Assembly (NCBI GenBank): GCA_001544655.2
Contig: FCOD02000002.1
Span: 186,001-250,000 of the forward strand
Length of the DNA: 64,000 nucleotides
Source of the DNA: Caballeronia turbans
Lineage (GTDB): Bacteria > Pseudomonadota > Gammaproteobacteria > Burkholderiales > Burkholderiaceae
Direction of reading: 5' to 3'
In this document: piece after piece, positions 34,504 through 43,084 of the stretch
Position numbering within the stretch: position 1 is the first letter of the stretch
Layout of the letters: the number at the start of each line of letters is the position of its first letter
The notes under the pieces: model-generated
Told to the model about the DNA's origin: nothing
The model's input: the letters and a program-made list of their open reading frames with translations, nothing else
Databases searched by the model: none
Position numbers and translations under genes: made by a program

Positions 34504-35595
34504 TCAAGGTGACGCCGGGACGCCGTTGTCGGCGCGACGTGTGAGCGGAATTTCCACGAGGATGCGAAAGCCTTCGCCGGGCGCGCTGCGAAACTCGATG
34601 ACGCCGCCCAGCTGACGTACGCGCTCGCCCATTCCGAGCAGGCCGAACGTCCCGGCGGCGCGCCCGCGTGTGACGTCGGCGCCGCAACCGTCATCTTCGA
34701 TCGTCAGCGTGCAGCGCGACCGCGTGCAGGCGATCGCGATGCGTACTTCGCTCGCCTGCGCATGGCGCACGACGTTCGTGAGCGCTTCCTGCACCAGCCG
34801 GAAAACCGACGTGGAGGCGCTCGTGTCGATTCCGCCTTCCTCACCTTCGATATGCAGTTGGATCGTCAGATCGTAACGCCGGCGAACGTCGCAGACGAGC
34901 CAGTCGATCGCGGCGAAGAGCCCGAGATCGTCGAGCACGGGCGGGCGCAGGCCAGCCGCGATTCGCCGCACCGATCCGATGATCGTGTCGATCTGCGTCT
35001 GCATCGCGGCGATCTGCGCGCCGGCGTCGAGCGTCGATAACTGCATCTTCAGCGCGGCGAGCTGCTGGCCGAGATCGTCGTGCAATTCGCGGGCAATCGA
35101 CGCGCGCTCGTTTTCGAGCGCGCTCTGCACGTGCGCGGACAGTTCGCGCGCGTGCTGCAACTCGGTGAGCCGCAGCCGGTCGGTCATGTCGCGCGTGACC
35201 TTGGCGAAGCCGAGCAGATTGCCGCGCGCGTCGCGCAGTGCCGTGATGACGACATTCGCCCAGAAGCGGCTCGCATCCTTTCGGACGCGCCAGCCTTCGT
35301 CTTCCACGCGACCGGCCTGCGCCGCTATCGAAAGCTCGTTTTGCGGCTTGCCCGCCGCGATGTCGTCGGGCGGATAGAAGACGGAAAAATGACGGCCGAC
35401 GATCTCCCGCGCGTCATAGCCTTTGATCCTCTTTGCGCCGGAGTTCCACGTCGCGACGTTGCCGTGGGCGTCGAGCAGGAAGATCGCATAGTCTTCGACG
35501 GCCTCCACGAGAAGCCGGAAAGACGCATCGTTCTGCAGCGCGGACGAGAGCGGGGCGCGTGGATCGTCGGGTACGGCTGCTGAGGCGTTCGTCAT
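34504..35595 (-). CDS. Soluble PAS-domain sensor histidine kinase (NarX/UhpB type)
   Basis: The 363-residue kinase has a PAS domain at about 22-140 ('FRLLVEAVEDYAIFLLDAHG', 'WNSGAKRIKGYDAREIVG', 'GFAKVTRDMTDR'). A HisKA_3 helix follows with phospho-acceptor His172 in 'ARELHDDLGQQLA', and a HATPase from about 260 with 'EALTNVVRHAQA' (N box) and 'FGLLGMGERV'. No membrane helix is visible, so it senses a cytosolic signal. I chose ATG 35595; a TTG at 35622 is possible. No response regulator gene adjoins it. It lies 46 bases after two paralogous small genes on the same strand, perhaps in one operon. Confidence 0.85.
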   Translation of the reverse strand: MTNASAAVPDDPRAPLSSALQNDASFRLLVEAVEDYAIFLLDAHGNVATWNSGAKRIKGYDAREIVGRHFSVFYPPDDIAAGKPQNELSIAAQAGRVEDEGWRVRKDASRFWANVVITALRDARGNLLGFAKVTRDMTDRLRLTELQHARELSAHVQSALENERASIARELHDDLGQQLAALKMQLSTLDAGAQIAAMQTQIDTIIGSVRRIAAGLRPPVLDDLGLFAAIDWLVCDVRRRYDLTIQLHIEGEEGGIDTSASTSVFRLVQEALTNVVRHAQASEVRIAIACTRSRCTLTIEDDGCGADVTRGRAAGTFGLLGMGERVRQLGGVIEFRSAPGEGFRILVEIPLTRRADNGVPASP

Positions 35596-35641
35596 CGTTG
35601 CTGGGCCCGGTCGCGCAAGCAACGTCCGACGCGTTGCAATG

Positions 35642-35911
35642 CTATTGCGTGGTCAACGTGAAAGGCGGCAACGGCATATCGTCACCGTCCAGAAAAGCGG
35701 TCGCACAGCGAACCGCGAAACCGAGCGCGCCATCCCTGCTCGCGAAGGCGCCGAGATTGCCGAGCGAGGTGGCATGGCCGTCCTCTTCCAGAATGGACGC
35801 GGTTGCGACGAATGCATTGCCTACTTGAGTGACGGAGGGCTGAAAAGCCGCTCCCCGATGATAGATGATCATAGATTGTGCCGAAGTGGTCGAAGCGCGA
35901 GCGGCATGCAT
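35642..35911 (-). CDS. Small protein, second member of a tandem paralogous pair
   Basis: The 89-residue product (76 if ATG 35872 is used) aligns with the protein encoded just upstream: both have an 'IY-x-(K/R)G' start, an aromatic-Ala strand, 'E-DG', 'LG-F-S' and a 'GA--FA' helix, about one third identical over 60 residues. There is no signal peptide or known catalytic motif. The fold is probably a small beta-sheet plus helix. The histidine kinase gene follows 46 bases after the stop. Neither start has a strong ribosome-binding site. Confidence 0.6.
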   Translation of the reverse strand: MHAARASTTSAQSMIIYHRGAAFQPSVTQVGNAFVATASILEEDGHATSLGNLGAFASRDGALGFAVRCATAFLDGDDMPLPPFTLTTQ

Positions 35912-35929
35912 GCCGCCGGGTGCGCGGGA

Positions 35930-36190
35930 TCAGGCGTGCTGGACAACGCGAGCGCCGTTCGAATGGGGCGGATGTCGCATGGATTGTCGATGATCGATTT
36001 CGGCCATGCCATAGGCAAATGCATAGCGCACGGCGCCTGTCGCGCTCGTAAATTCGCCGAGCATGCCGCTCGAACGGCGCGTGCCGTCCGGTTCGCGCAC
36101 GATGAGCATTGCCGTGTAGCGATCCTGTTCCAGCACGGCCGTCGCGCTCAGCACGTGGCCTTTGTAGATGAGATCTGTGGTTTGGGTCAT
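35930..36190 (-). CDS. Small protein, first member of a tandem paralogous pair
   Basis: The 86-residue product reads 'MTQTTDLIYKGHVLSATAVL', then 'DRYTAMLIVREPDGTRRSSG', 'LGEFTSATGAVRYAFAYGMA' and a His-rich tail. This type is widespread as a small uncharacterised protein in Burkholderiaceae. I chose ATG 36190, since the longer frame runs into an AT-rich promoter region (36191-36472) that also serves the divergent lipoprotein gene. With its neighbour it precedes the kinase gene. Confidence 0.7.
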   Translation of the reverse strand: MTQTTDLIYKGHVLSATAVLEQDRYTAMLIVREPDGTRRSSGMLGEFTSATGAVRYAFAYGMAEIDHRQSMRHPPHSNGARVVQHA

Positions 36191-36472
36191 CGGTCTCTCA
36201 GGTTTTATGTTTTCGATGTACCGCGTGTCAGTCCTACATTTCGTAAGCAATAAGCCTAACCGTTCAATTTTTGTCGTCTTACCCGATTTAAGCTTTTTTA
36301 CTTTTTTCCGGTGATCGCTTAAGTCGGATGAAATAAATACGCGTGGACATGGATCGCGCGCATCGTTCCGCCAATTCCTAGCCGTCGCCCGACGATCTTT
36401 TCCCTTGTTAAGCCGGCACAGACAATAATCGCCACAGCACCGGGTCCGAGCCCGGTGAACGGAGATCCACAG

Positions 36473-38212
36473 ATGAAAGGGCATTTATCGGTTGGCGTAA
36501 CCGCAGTTGCCATTGCAGCGATCATCGGTGGATGCAGCGGGGGAAGCTCCAGCTCCGATCCGTCCACGGCTTCGGGAGGCTCGTCATCGGCATCCGGCCC
36601 GGCTGCGGCGTCGGGTCCATCGTCGCCGGCAAGCGGCGCGAGCGCGCCGTCCAGTGCAAGCACGCCCGCGACGACCAAGCCGTCCGCATCGACGCCGATG
36701 GATGTCACCACGTATCACAACGACATCCGGCGCACCGCGCAGCAGCTCGCGGAGACCCGGCTCACGCTCGCCAACGTGAACGCATCGACGTTCGGCAAGC
36801 TCGGCTTCTATACCGTCGATGGCCCCGTCGATGCCCAGCCGCTCTTTCTCGGCAACGTGCCGATCGCGGGCGCAGCGCATAACGTGCTGTACGTCGCAAC
36901 CGAGAAAGCGAGCATCTACGCGTTCGACGCCGATACGGGCACCGTGCTCTGGCACGTCTCCACGCTGCTCGCGGGCGAAGTGCCGAGTGACGATCGCGGT
37001 TGCGACCAGACCACCCCGAGCATCGGCATCACGGCGACGCCCGTCATCGATCGCGCGCGCGGGCCGAATGGCGCGATGTATGTCGTCGGCATGTCGAAGG
37101 ACAGCGGCGGCGCGTATCACCAGCGCATTCACGCGATCGACATCGCGACGGGCGCGGAACTCTTCGGCGGCCCGACGGAAATCACCGGCTCGTATCCCGG
37201 CACCGGCTCGGGCAGCGTGAACGGCGTCGTGCCGTTCACGCCCGCTCAGTACATCGAGCGGGCGTCGCTGCTGCTCTTGAACGGCGTCGTCTATACGGCA
37301 TGGAGTTCGCATTGCGACGCGTTGCCATACACGGGCTGGGTCATGGGCTACAGCGCGGACACGCTGAAGCAGACGGGCATCCTGAATGTCACCCCGAATG
37401 GCCAGATGGGCGGCATCTGGATGGGCGGCGCGGGTCTCGCATCGGATGGCACGTCGATCTATTTCCTCGACGGCAACGGTACCTTCGATCCGACCACCAA
37501 CGCGCAGGAGATGCCCAACAAGAACGACTTCGGCAATGGCTTCCTCAAGGTCACGCCGACGCCTGCGCTGGCACTTCGGGTGACCGATTACTTCGAGCCG
37601 TCGGACACCGTCGCGGAATCGAACGCGGACCTCGACCTCGGCTCGGGCGGCGTGCTGGTCCTGCCCGATGTCACCGATATCAACGGCAACGTGCAGCATC
37701 TCGCGATAGGCGGCGGCAAGACGCGCGTGCTCTATGTCGTGAATCGCGACGCGATGGGCAAGTTCGATTCGAATGCCGATCACATCTATCAGCCGCTGTA
37801 CTCGACGATCACCGGCCCGCTGTTCACCGCACCCGCGTTCTACAACAACACGATCTATATCGGCCCGGCGGGCGATCACCTCAAGGCGCTGCCGGTCGTG
37901 AACGCGGTGGTGGCGGCGGCCGCGTCGAGTCAGACCACGAGCCCGGCGGGCAACTGGAATTTCCCGGGTCTCGCGCCCGTCATCTCCGCGAACGGCAACA
38001 CGAACGGCATCGTATGGGGCGTCGAGAACACGTCGCCCACGGCCGTGCTGCATGCGTACGACGCGAGCAATCTCGCGACCGAGCTCTACAACAGCAATCA
38101 GGCGGGCACGCGAGATCAGTTCGGCAATAACAAGTTCATCTCGCCGACGATCGCGAACGGCAAGGTCTACGTGGGCACGAAAACCGGCGTCGCCGTATTC
38201 GGCTTGCGATGA
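36473..38212 (+). CDS. Outer-membrane/periplasmic lipoprotein with PQQ-like beta-propeller
   Basis: The 579-residue protein has a lipoprotein signal (lipobox IGGC, Cys near residue 21), then a 50-residue low-complexity linker of Ser/Ala/Pro/Gly, and from about 80 a propeller of WD/PQQ-like blades: 'VLYVATEKASIYAFDADTGTVLW' (in part), 'MYVVGMSKD', 'RIHAIDIATGAELFGG', 'GKVYVGTKTGVAVFGL'. No PQQ ligands or redox partner are evident. It is an unassigned surface or periplasmic protein. A GGAG site lies 9 bases before the ATG, and a CCGGG-N6-CCCGG hairpin just upstream. Confidence 0.7.
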   Translation: MKGHLSVGVTAVAIAAIIGGCSGGSSSSDPSTASGGSSSASGPAAASGPSSPASGASAPSSASTPATTKPSASTPMDVTTYHNDIRRTAQQLAETRLTLANVNASTFGKLGFYTVDGPVDAQPLFLGNVPIAGAAHNVLYVATEKASIYAFDADTGTVLWHVSTLLAGEVPSDDRGCDQTTPSIGITATPVIDRARGPNGAMYVVGMSKDSGGAYHQRIHAIDIATGAELFGGPTEITGSYPGTGSGSVNGVVPFTPAQYIERASLLLLNGVVYTAWSSHCDALPYTGWVMGYSADTLKQTGILNVTPNGQMGGIWMGGAGLASDGTSIYFLDGNGTFDPTTNAQEMPNKNDFGNGFLKVTPTPALALRVTDYFEPSDTVAESNADLDLGSGGVLVLPDVTDINGNVQHLAIGGGKTRVLYVVNRDAMGKFDSNADHIYQPLYSTITGPLFTAPAFYNNTIYIGPAGDHLKALPVVNAVVAAAASSQTTSPAGNWNFPGLAPVISANGNTNGIVWGVENTSPTAVLHAYDASNLATELYNSNQAGTRDQFGNNKFISPTIANGKVYVGTKTGVAVFGLR

Positions 38213-38279
38213 AGCGTTCCGTATGGGAAACGTCCGCATCGGGATAAGATCGCGGAACTTCAACCCGTGGAGCGATTTC

Positions 38280-38852
38280 ATGCAACTGACCCGTCTTCTC
38301 GTTCCGACCTTCGTCCAGACGCTGAAGAACCTTTCGACGTGGCTCGACAAGGCGGCGGCGCAGCAGCAGGAGAAGGACGCGAACCCCGATGCGCTCATGA
38401 CCCTGCGTCTCGCGCCGGATATGTATCCGCTCGCGGCGCAAGTGCGCTTCGTGTGCTTTCAGGCGCAGGAGCCGGCGTACAGATTGCGCGGAGAAAACGT
38501 GCCGCAGAGCTTGCTTGGCGTGCGTGAAGAAGGATGGAAGTCGAACGAGGAGCCCGGCTCGTTTGCTGACGCGCAGGCGCGCATCGCCGGGGCGATCGCA
38601 TTTCTTTCGAGCCTTGCGCCCGATGCGCTCGATACCGGAACCGACGCGCAGATCGCGCTCGATCTGCCGAACGGCATCGTCTTCGATATGACCGGCGAGC
38701 AGTACGCGCGCGACTGGTCCTTGCCGCAGTTCTATTTTCACGCCGTGACCGCGTACGCGATTCTGCGCCATCACGGCGTGCCGCTCGGCAAGCCGGATTA
38801 CGTCGCGCATATGTTCGCGTATATCCGGCCCGGCACGTTGCCGCAGGGTTGA
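38280..38852 (+). CDS. DUF1993 family protein
   Basis: The 190-residue protein resembles DUF1993: 'LLVPTFVQTLKNLSTWLDKA', 'RLAPDMYPLAAQVRFVC', 'QARIAGAIAFLSSL' and 'LPQFYFHAVTAYAILRHHGVPLGKPDYV' (in part). This is the DinB-like four-helix group, often with a metal-binding His near 'FHxxTAYAILRHHGV'. The role is unknown. It starts 67 bases after the lipoprotein gene with GGAG upstream, and ends 12 bases before the convergent MFS gene. Confidence 0.82.
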   Translation: MQLTRLLVPTFVQTLKNLSTWLDKAAAQQQEKDANPDALMTLRLAPDMYPLAAQVRFVCFQAQEPAYRLRGENVPQSLLGVREEGWKSNEEPGSFADAQARIAGAIAFLSSLAPDALDTGTDAQIALDLPNGIVFDMTGEQYARDWSLPQFYFHAVTAYAILRHHGVPLGKPDYVAHMFAYIRPGTLPQG

Positions 38853-38864
38853 AGCGTCAGGGCG

Positions 38865-40190
38865 TCACGCGTTCGACATCACGCCGCGTTGGTCGTCGGC
38901 ACGATCCTCGTTGCCGTGACGCAGGCGCGTGCTGCACACCGCGGCGAACAGCAGCGCGATCGCGAGACACACGAGCCCGTTCATCGCGCGGCCGGTCGTC
39001 TGTTCGATGATGCCCATCACCGTCGGTCCGACGAAGCCGCCCAGCAGGCCGCACGAATTGACGAGGCCGAGGCCGCCCGCGAGCGCACTGCCCGAAAGAC
39101 GCGACTGCGGGAAGGTGAAGATGATCGACTGCACCACGAAGAACATCAGCGCAGAGAGGCACACGCCGAGCAGCCCGATCACCGGCGACGCCCATGCCGC
39201 GATCAGCATGCCCGAGGCCATGATGACGAGCCCGGCGATCAGGATGCGACGGCTCTTCGACGAATCGCTCGCGAAGCGCGGCAGCGTGGCTGCGCCGATG
39301 GCGGCGGCGACCCACGGCGTCGCGCTGAGCAGGCCGATCGTCAGCGGAGAAAATTTCCCCGACGCGCCGATGATGCCCGGCAGGAAGAAGATCACCGTGT
39401 AGATCGTCAGCTGATGGCAGAAGTAGACGAGAATCGCGAGCCACACCTGACGGTCGCCGAGCACGCTGCGCAACGCGCCCGTGCCGTGGCGGCCGCCCTG
39501 CGCGTCCTGTTCGGCGGCGAGGCGGCGTTCCAGCGCAATGGCGTCCTCGCGTGAAAGCCACGGCGCGCTCGTCGGGCGATCGGGCAGCATCTTCCACACG
39601 ACGAACGCCAGCAGGATCGCGGGTACCCCTTCGATCACGAAGAGCCATTGCCAGCCGTGAAAGCCGAGGCTGCCGTCGAGTTCGAGCAGCGCGCCGCCGA
39701 GCGGACCGCCGACGATATTCGCCACGCACACGCCGAGCAGGAAGTAGCCGGTGGCGCGGGCGCGTTCCTCGCGTCCGAACCAGTACGTCAGATAGAGCAT
39801 CACGCCGGGGAAGAGTCCGGCTTCGGCCGCGCCGAGCAGGAGGCGCATCACGTAGAACGAAGTCTCGCCGGTGACGAAGGCCATCGCGACGGAGAGCGCG
39901 CCCCACGTCACCATGATGCGCGTGATCCAGAAACGCGCGCCGACCCGGTGCATGATCAGGTTGCTGGGAATCTCGAAGGCCGCATAGGTCAGGAAGAACA
40001 GACCCGCGCCGAGTCCGTATGCCGCGGCGGAGATGCCGAGATCGATGCTCATCGAATGCTTCGCGAGCGCGATATTCGTGCGATCGAGAAAGCTGATCAC
40101 ATAAACGATTACCAGCAGGGGCATCAGCTTGCGCAGCATCAGGCGGTTGAGCGACGCGTGCGAAGCGCTCGTCGTGGTGGGCTTGGACAT
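38865..40190 (-). CDS. MFS transporter, ACS (anion:cation symporter) family
   Basis: The 441-residue protein has 12 helices and ACS-family motifs: 'YVISFLDRTNIALAKHSMSIDLG' (in part) in TM1, 'FEIPSNLIMHRVGARFWITRIMVTWG' (in part), and 'AAEAGLFPGVMLYLTYWF'. Members import organic anions such as tartrate, phthalate or galactarate. It starts at ATG 40190 with GGGAG upstream and lies 142 bases after the BKACE gene, as last gene of a gntR-SDR-BKACE-MFS group. It probably imports the substrate of that pathway. Confidence 0.85.
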   Translation of the reverse strand: MSKPTTTSASHASLNRLMLRKLMPLLVIVYVISFLDRTNIALAKHSMSIDLGISAAAYGLGAGLFFLTYAAFEIPSNLIMHRVGARFWITRIMVTWGALSVAMAFVTGETSFYVMRLLLGAAEAGLFPGVMLYLTYWFGREERARATGYFLLGVCVANIVGGPLGGALLELDGSLGFHGWQWLFVIEGVPAILLAFVVWKMLPDRPTSAPWLSREDAIALERRLAAEQDAQGGRHGTGALRSVLGDRQVWLAILVYFCHQLTIYTVIFFLPGIIGASGKFSPLTIGLLSATPWVAAAIGAATLPRFASDSSKSRRILIAGLVIMASGMLIAAWASPVIGLLGVCLSALMFFVVQSIIFTFPQSRLSGSALAGGLGLVNSCGLLGGFVGPTVMGIIEQTTGRAMNGLVCLAIALLFAAVCSTRLRHGNEDRADDQRGVMSNA

Positions 40191-40332
40191 GATGACTCCC
40201 GGAATCAGAATGGGCGCGGGATGCGCGCGGGTAATGCGGTGTCGGGAAGGCGTTTCAAGAAAGTGTCTCCGTAAGCGTTGTATTTTTAATGGCGTGAGCA
40301 CGCGCCGATCGCGCGGCGCGTGCGCTCGAAAA

Positions 40333-41265
40333 TCAGAAGTTCACGTTGTCGCCGCCCTTGAGCGAGAGCATCTGACGCGCTTCGGCGGGCGTCGCGACGT
40401 CGAGCGACAAGCCTTCGATCACTTGACGGATCTTGCGTACCTGCGCCGCGCTCGACTCGGCGAGCTGACCCGGCCCGATCCACAGCGAATCTTCGAGACC
40501 CACGCGCACGTTCGACCCCTGAGCGACGCCGATCGAGCCGAGCGGAATCTGATTGCGCCCCGCGCCGAGAATCGACCAGACATAGTCGTTGCCGAAAAGA
40601 CGATCGGCGGTGCGCTTCATGTGCGCGAGATCCTCGGGATGTCCGCCGATGCCGCCCAGCAAGCCGAATACGCTCTGCACGAAGAACGGTCCCTTGACGA
40701 GCCCGCGATCGACGAAGTGCGCGAGGTTGTACAAATGCGAGATGTCGTAGCACTCGAACTCGAAGCGGGTGCCATTGGCCGAGCACGACGTCAGGATGTA
40801 TTCGATATCGGCGAACGTGTTCTTGAACACGAGATCGCGGCTCTTCTCGAGATGCTGGCGTTCCCAGTCGTGCCTGAGTTCCTTGAACCGGTCGAGCATC
40901 GGATAGAGGCCGAAGTTCATCGAGCCCATGTTCAGCGATGCCACTTCCGGCTGGAAGTGATGCGCGGGCTTCAGGCGTTCCGCGACCGTCATGTGCGGAC
41001 TGCCGCCCGTCGTCAGGTTGATGACTGCATCGGTCTGCGACTTGATGCGCGGCAGGAAGCGCTGGAACACGGCGGGGTCTTGCGTCGGGTGACCGTCTTC
41101 GGGATCGCGCGCATGCAGATGCAGAATCGCCGCGCCTTCCTTCGCCGCGGCGAGCGCGGCTTCGGCGATCTCGTCGGGCGTGACCGGCAGGTACGGCGAC
41201 ATCGAAGGCGTATGGATCGCACCCGTCGGTGCGCACGTAATGATGACCTTGCGTTTCGTTGCCAT
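40333..41265 (-). CDS. Beta-keto acid cleavage enzyme (BKACE, DUF849)
   Basis: The 310-residue TIM-barrel enzyme has the BKACE zinc ligands: His49 and His51 in 'LHLHARDPEDG', and Glu258 in 'RVGLEDSLW'. 'INLTTGGSP' and 'SLNMGSMNFG' are also family hallmarks. These enzymes cleave a beta-keto acid with acetyl-CoA to give acetoacetate and a new acyl-CoA, or the equivalent reaction. The substrate is set by the side chain pocket and cannot be read here. The SDR gene directly upstream could make the beta-keto acid. ATG 41265 has GAGGA upstream. Confidence 0.9.
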   Translation of the reverse strand: MATKRKVIITCAPTGAIHTPSMSPYLPVTPDEIAEAALAAAKEGAAILHLHARDPEDGHPTQDPAVFQRFLPRIKSQTDAVINLTTGGSPHMTVAERLKPAHHFQPEVASLNMGSMNFGLYPMLDRFKELRHDWERQHLEKSRDLVFKNTFADIEYILTSCSANGTRFEFECYDISHLYNLAHFVDRGLVKGPFFVQSVFGLLGGIGGHPEDLAHMKRTADRLFGNDYVWSILGAGRNQIPLGSIGVAQGSNVRVGLEDSLWIGPGQLAESSAAQVRKIRQVIEGLSLDVATPAEARQMLSLKGGDNVNF

Positions 41266-41282
41266 GTGATCCTCGATGTTCT

Positions 41283-42074
41283 TCAGAGTGTTTCGACGTT
41301 GCCGCAGACGGAGAGCGCCTGACCCGAAATCGCGCTGCCCGCGGGCGAGCTGAGATAGAGCACGCTCGCGGCGATTTCCTCCTGCGTGACCATGCGGCGC
41401 AAGGAAATCTTCGCGAGATACTGCTTCTCCATCTCCTCGTAACCGATGCCGAGCTGTTTCGCGCGCGCGGCGATCACGCCTTCCATGCGCGGGCCCTTGA
41501 CGATGCCCGGCTGCACCGCATTCACGCGAATGTTGTCGGGACCGAGCTCGATGGCGAGACTTTTCGCGAGACCGACCACGGCCCACTTCGTCGCGGAATA
41601 GGGCGTGCGAAAGCCATAGCCGAGACGACCCGCGACCGACGACATGAACACGATCACGCCGCCATCGATCGCCTCGCGCAGCATCGGCACGGCCTCGCGC
41701 GAGAAGTAGTAGTGGCTATTCAGATTCACGTCGATGGTCTTTTCCCAGTCGTCGGAATCGATCGCGTCGATGCCGCCCGTCGGGCCCGCGATGCCCGCGT
41801 TGTTGATCAGCACGTCGAGGCCGCCGAGTTCGCGCCGCACGTCTTCGAAAACGCGCTTCACGTCGTCCTTGTTCGCGACGTCCGCACGCGTGCCGGTGAT
41901 CGACGGCGAAACGGTCGAGACCGCGTCGATGGCTTTCGGATCGACATCGCAGACATGCACGCGCGCGCCCGTCGACACGAACGCCTTGGCAATCGCGAGA
42001 CCGATGCCGGACGCGCCGCCCGTGATCAGCACACGCAGGCCTGCGCGCGGGGTGAGCAGTTTCATGAAATCCAT
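41283..42074 (-). CDS. Short-chain dehydrogenase/reductase of the BKACE operon
   Basis: The 263-residue enzyme shows the cofactor motif 'TGGASGIG' (18-25), 'NNAG' (91-94), Ser145/146 and the Tyr159-x3-Lys163 pair in 'YSATKWA'. The Asp in 'VCDVDPKA' favours NAD(H). Its start at 42074 has AAAGGAG 7 bases upstream. The BKACE gene follows after 17 bases, so it probably oxidises a beta-hydroxy acid to the beta-keto acid that BKACE cleaves. That is inferred from the gene order. Confidence 0.85.
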   Translation of the reverse strand: MDFMKLLTPRAGLRVLITGGASGIGLAIAKAFVSTGARVHVCDVDPKAIDAVSTVSPSITGTRADVANKDDVKRVFEDVRRELGGLDVLINNAGIAGPTGGIDAIDSDDWEKTIDVNLNSHYYFSREAVPMLREAIDGGVIVFMSSVAGRLGYGFRTPYSATKWAVVGLAKSLAIELGPDNIRVNAVQPGIVKGPRMEGVIAARAKQLGIGYEEMEKQYLAKISLRRMVTQEEIAASVLYLSSPAGSAISGQALSVCGNVETL

Positions 42075-42182
42075 CGGGTGACTCCTTTGTGGTTATGTTT
42101 TGCGGGACGTGCGCCGTCCTCGCTCGGGGCGATCAGTCATACTAAAAATCGTGTGAACAGGCGCGTCTTGCGCCTTCTTCGT

Positions 42183-42902
42183 TCAGCTTTGCGCGTGACG
42201 CCGCACGCGCGTCTCCTGCGAACGAAGATGCGCTTCGAGATCGCGCGCGGCGTCGCGGATGTCCTTTGCGATACCTTCGCGCGCGGCGGCGCCGTCGTGT
42301 TTCCACAGCGCATCGATGATCTGCCGGTGCGCCTGCATCGACACGCGCATGTGCGCCACGTCGGGCGCCACCATGTTCAGGAACGGACCGATGCGCATCC
42401 ACATGTTCTGGATCGTCGCGAGCGTCATGTCGCTTGCACCGTGCCGATAAATGCGCGTATGGAACGCGAAGTTGCAGCGCAGATAGGCGCGTGCGTCGCC
42501 GGCTTCGACGTGTGCATCCATTTCGTCGAAGATGCGCTGAACGGCGGCGACGTCGTCGTTCGTCATGCGGGCGGCCGCGCGTTCGGCGACGCAGCCTTCC
42601 AGCGCGACACGCACGTCGCGCAATTCTTCGAGCAGCTCGAGCGTCATCGGCGGGACCATCAGGCCGCGCGACGGGCCATCCACTAGCGCGCCTTCCGCGC
42701 GCAGACGCGTGAGCGCGGCGCGCACGGGCATCGTCGAGAGGCCGACTGCTTCCGCGACGCCGCGCAGGCTTAGCGGCTGACCGGCGGCGAAGCTGCCGCT
42801 CATGATCGCTTCGCGCAGTTGCTGATAGACCTTGGTCGCCATCGTCTCCGTCGCGATGACTTCGAGCTGCGGCAGGGGTTGTGTCAGAGAGCGGGGCGCC
42901 AA
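42183..42902 (-). CDS. GntR-family (FadR/FCD) regulator
   Basis: The 239-residue protein has an N-terminal winged helix ('VYQQLREAIMSGSFAAGQPL', 'GLSTMPVRAALTRLRAEGAL' in part) and a C-terminal FCD domain from about 90 with metal-type residues in 'FAFHTRIYRHG' and 'MQAHRQIIDAL'. The start is TTG 42902, with AAGGAA six bases upstream. It probably represses the SDR-BKACE-MFS genes downstream until a pathway acid binds. A perfect palindrome upstream is the likely operator. Confidence 0.85.
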   Translation of the reverse strand: MAPRSLTQPLPQLEVIATETMATKVYQQLREAIMSGSFAAGQPLSLRGVAEAVGLSTMPVRAALTRLRAEGALVDGPSRGLMVPPMTLELLEELRDVRVALEGCVAERAAARMTNDDVAAVQRIFDEMDAHVEAGDARAYLRCNFAFHTRIYRHGASDMTLATIQNMWMRIGPFLNMVAPDVAHMRVSMQAHRQIIDALWKHDGAAAREGIAKDIRDAARDLEAHLRSQETRVRRHAQS

Positions 42903-42927
42903 GTGTGTTTCCTTGCTGATCTATGAT

Positions 42928-42939
42928 CTGTGATCACAG
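42928..42939. promoter_or_regulatory. Candidate GntR operator upstream of the gntR gene
   Basis: CTGTGATCACAG is a perfect 12-base palindrome 25 bases before the TTG start of the GntR-type regulator. A second, overlapping half TATGATC lies to its left. FCD-type regulators commonly bind such short palindromes near their own promoters. Confidence 0.5.
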
Positions 42940-43084
42940 TTTGATTTCGCGACGAGGTTTAGTCAATGCGAACGGAATCAGGGATAACCCGACAGGGCGC
43001 GCAACGCATTTGGGCTGAAAGTGCGAGCGTTGGGCACAATGCTTGCGGACTCCCGAACCGCGACATCGCCCCCGCCAATCCGCA

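Noticed and set aside
41266-41586. Longer BKACE frame starting at 41586
   Set aside because: The extra 107 codons overlap the SDR gene in another frame, and a GAGGA-ATG start at 41265 gives the usual BKACE N-terminus.
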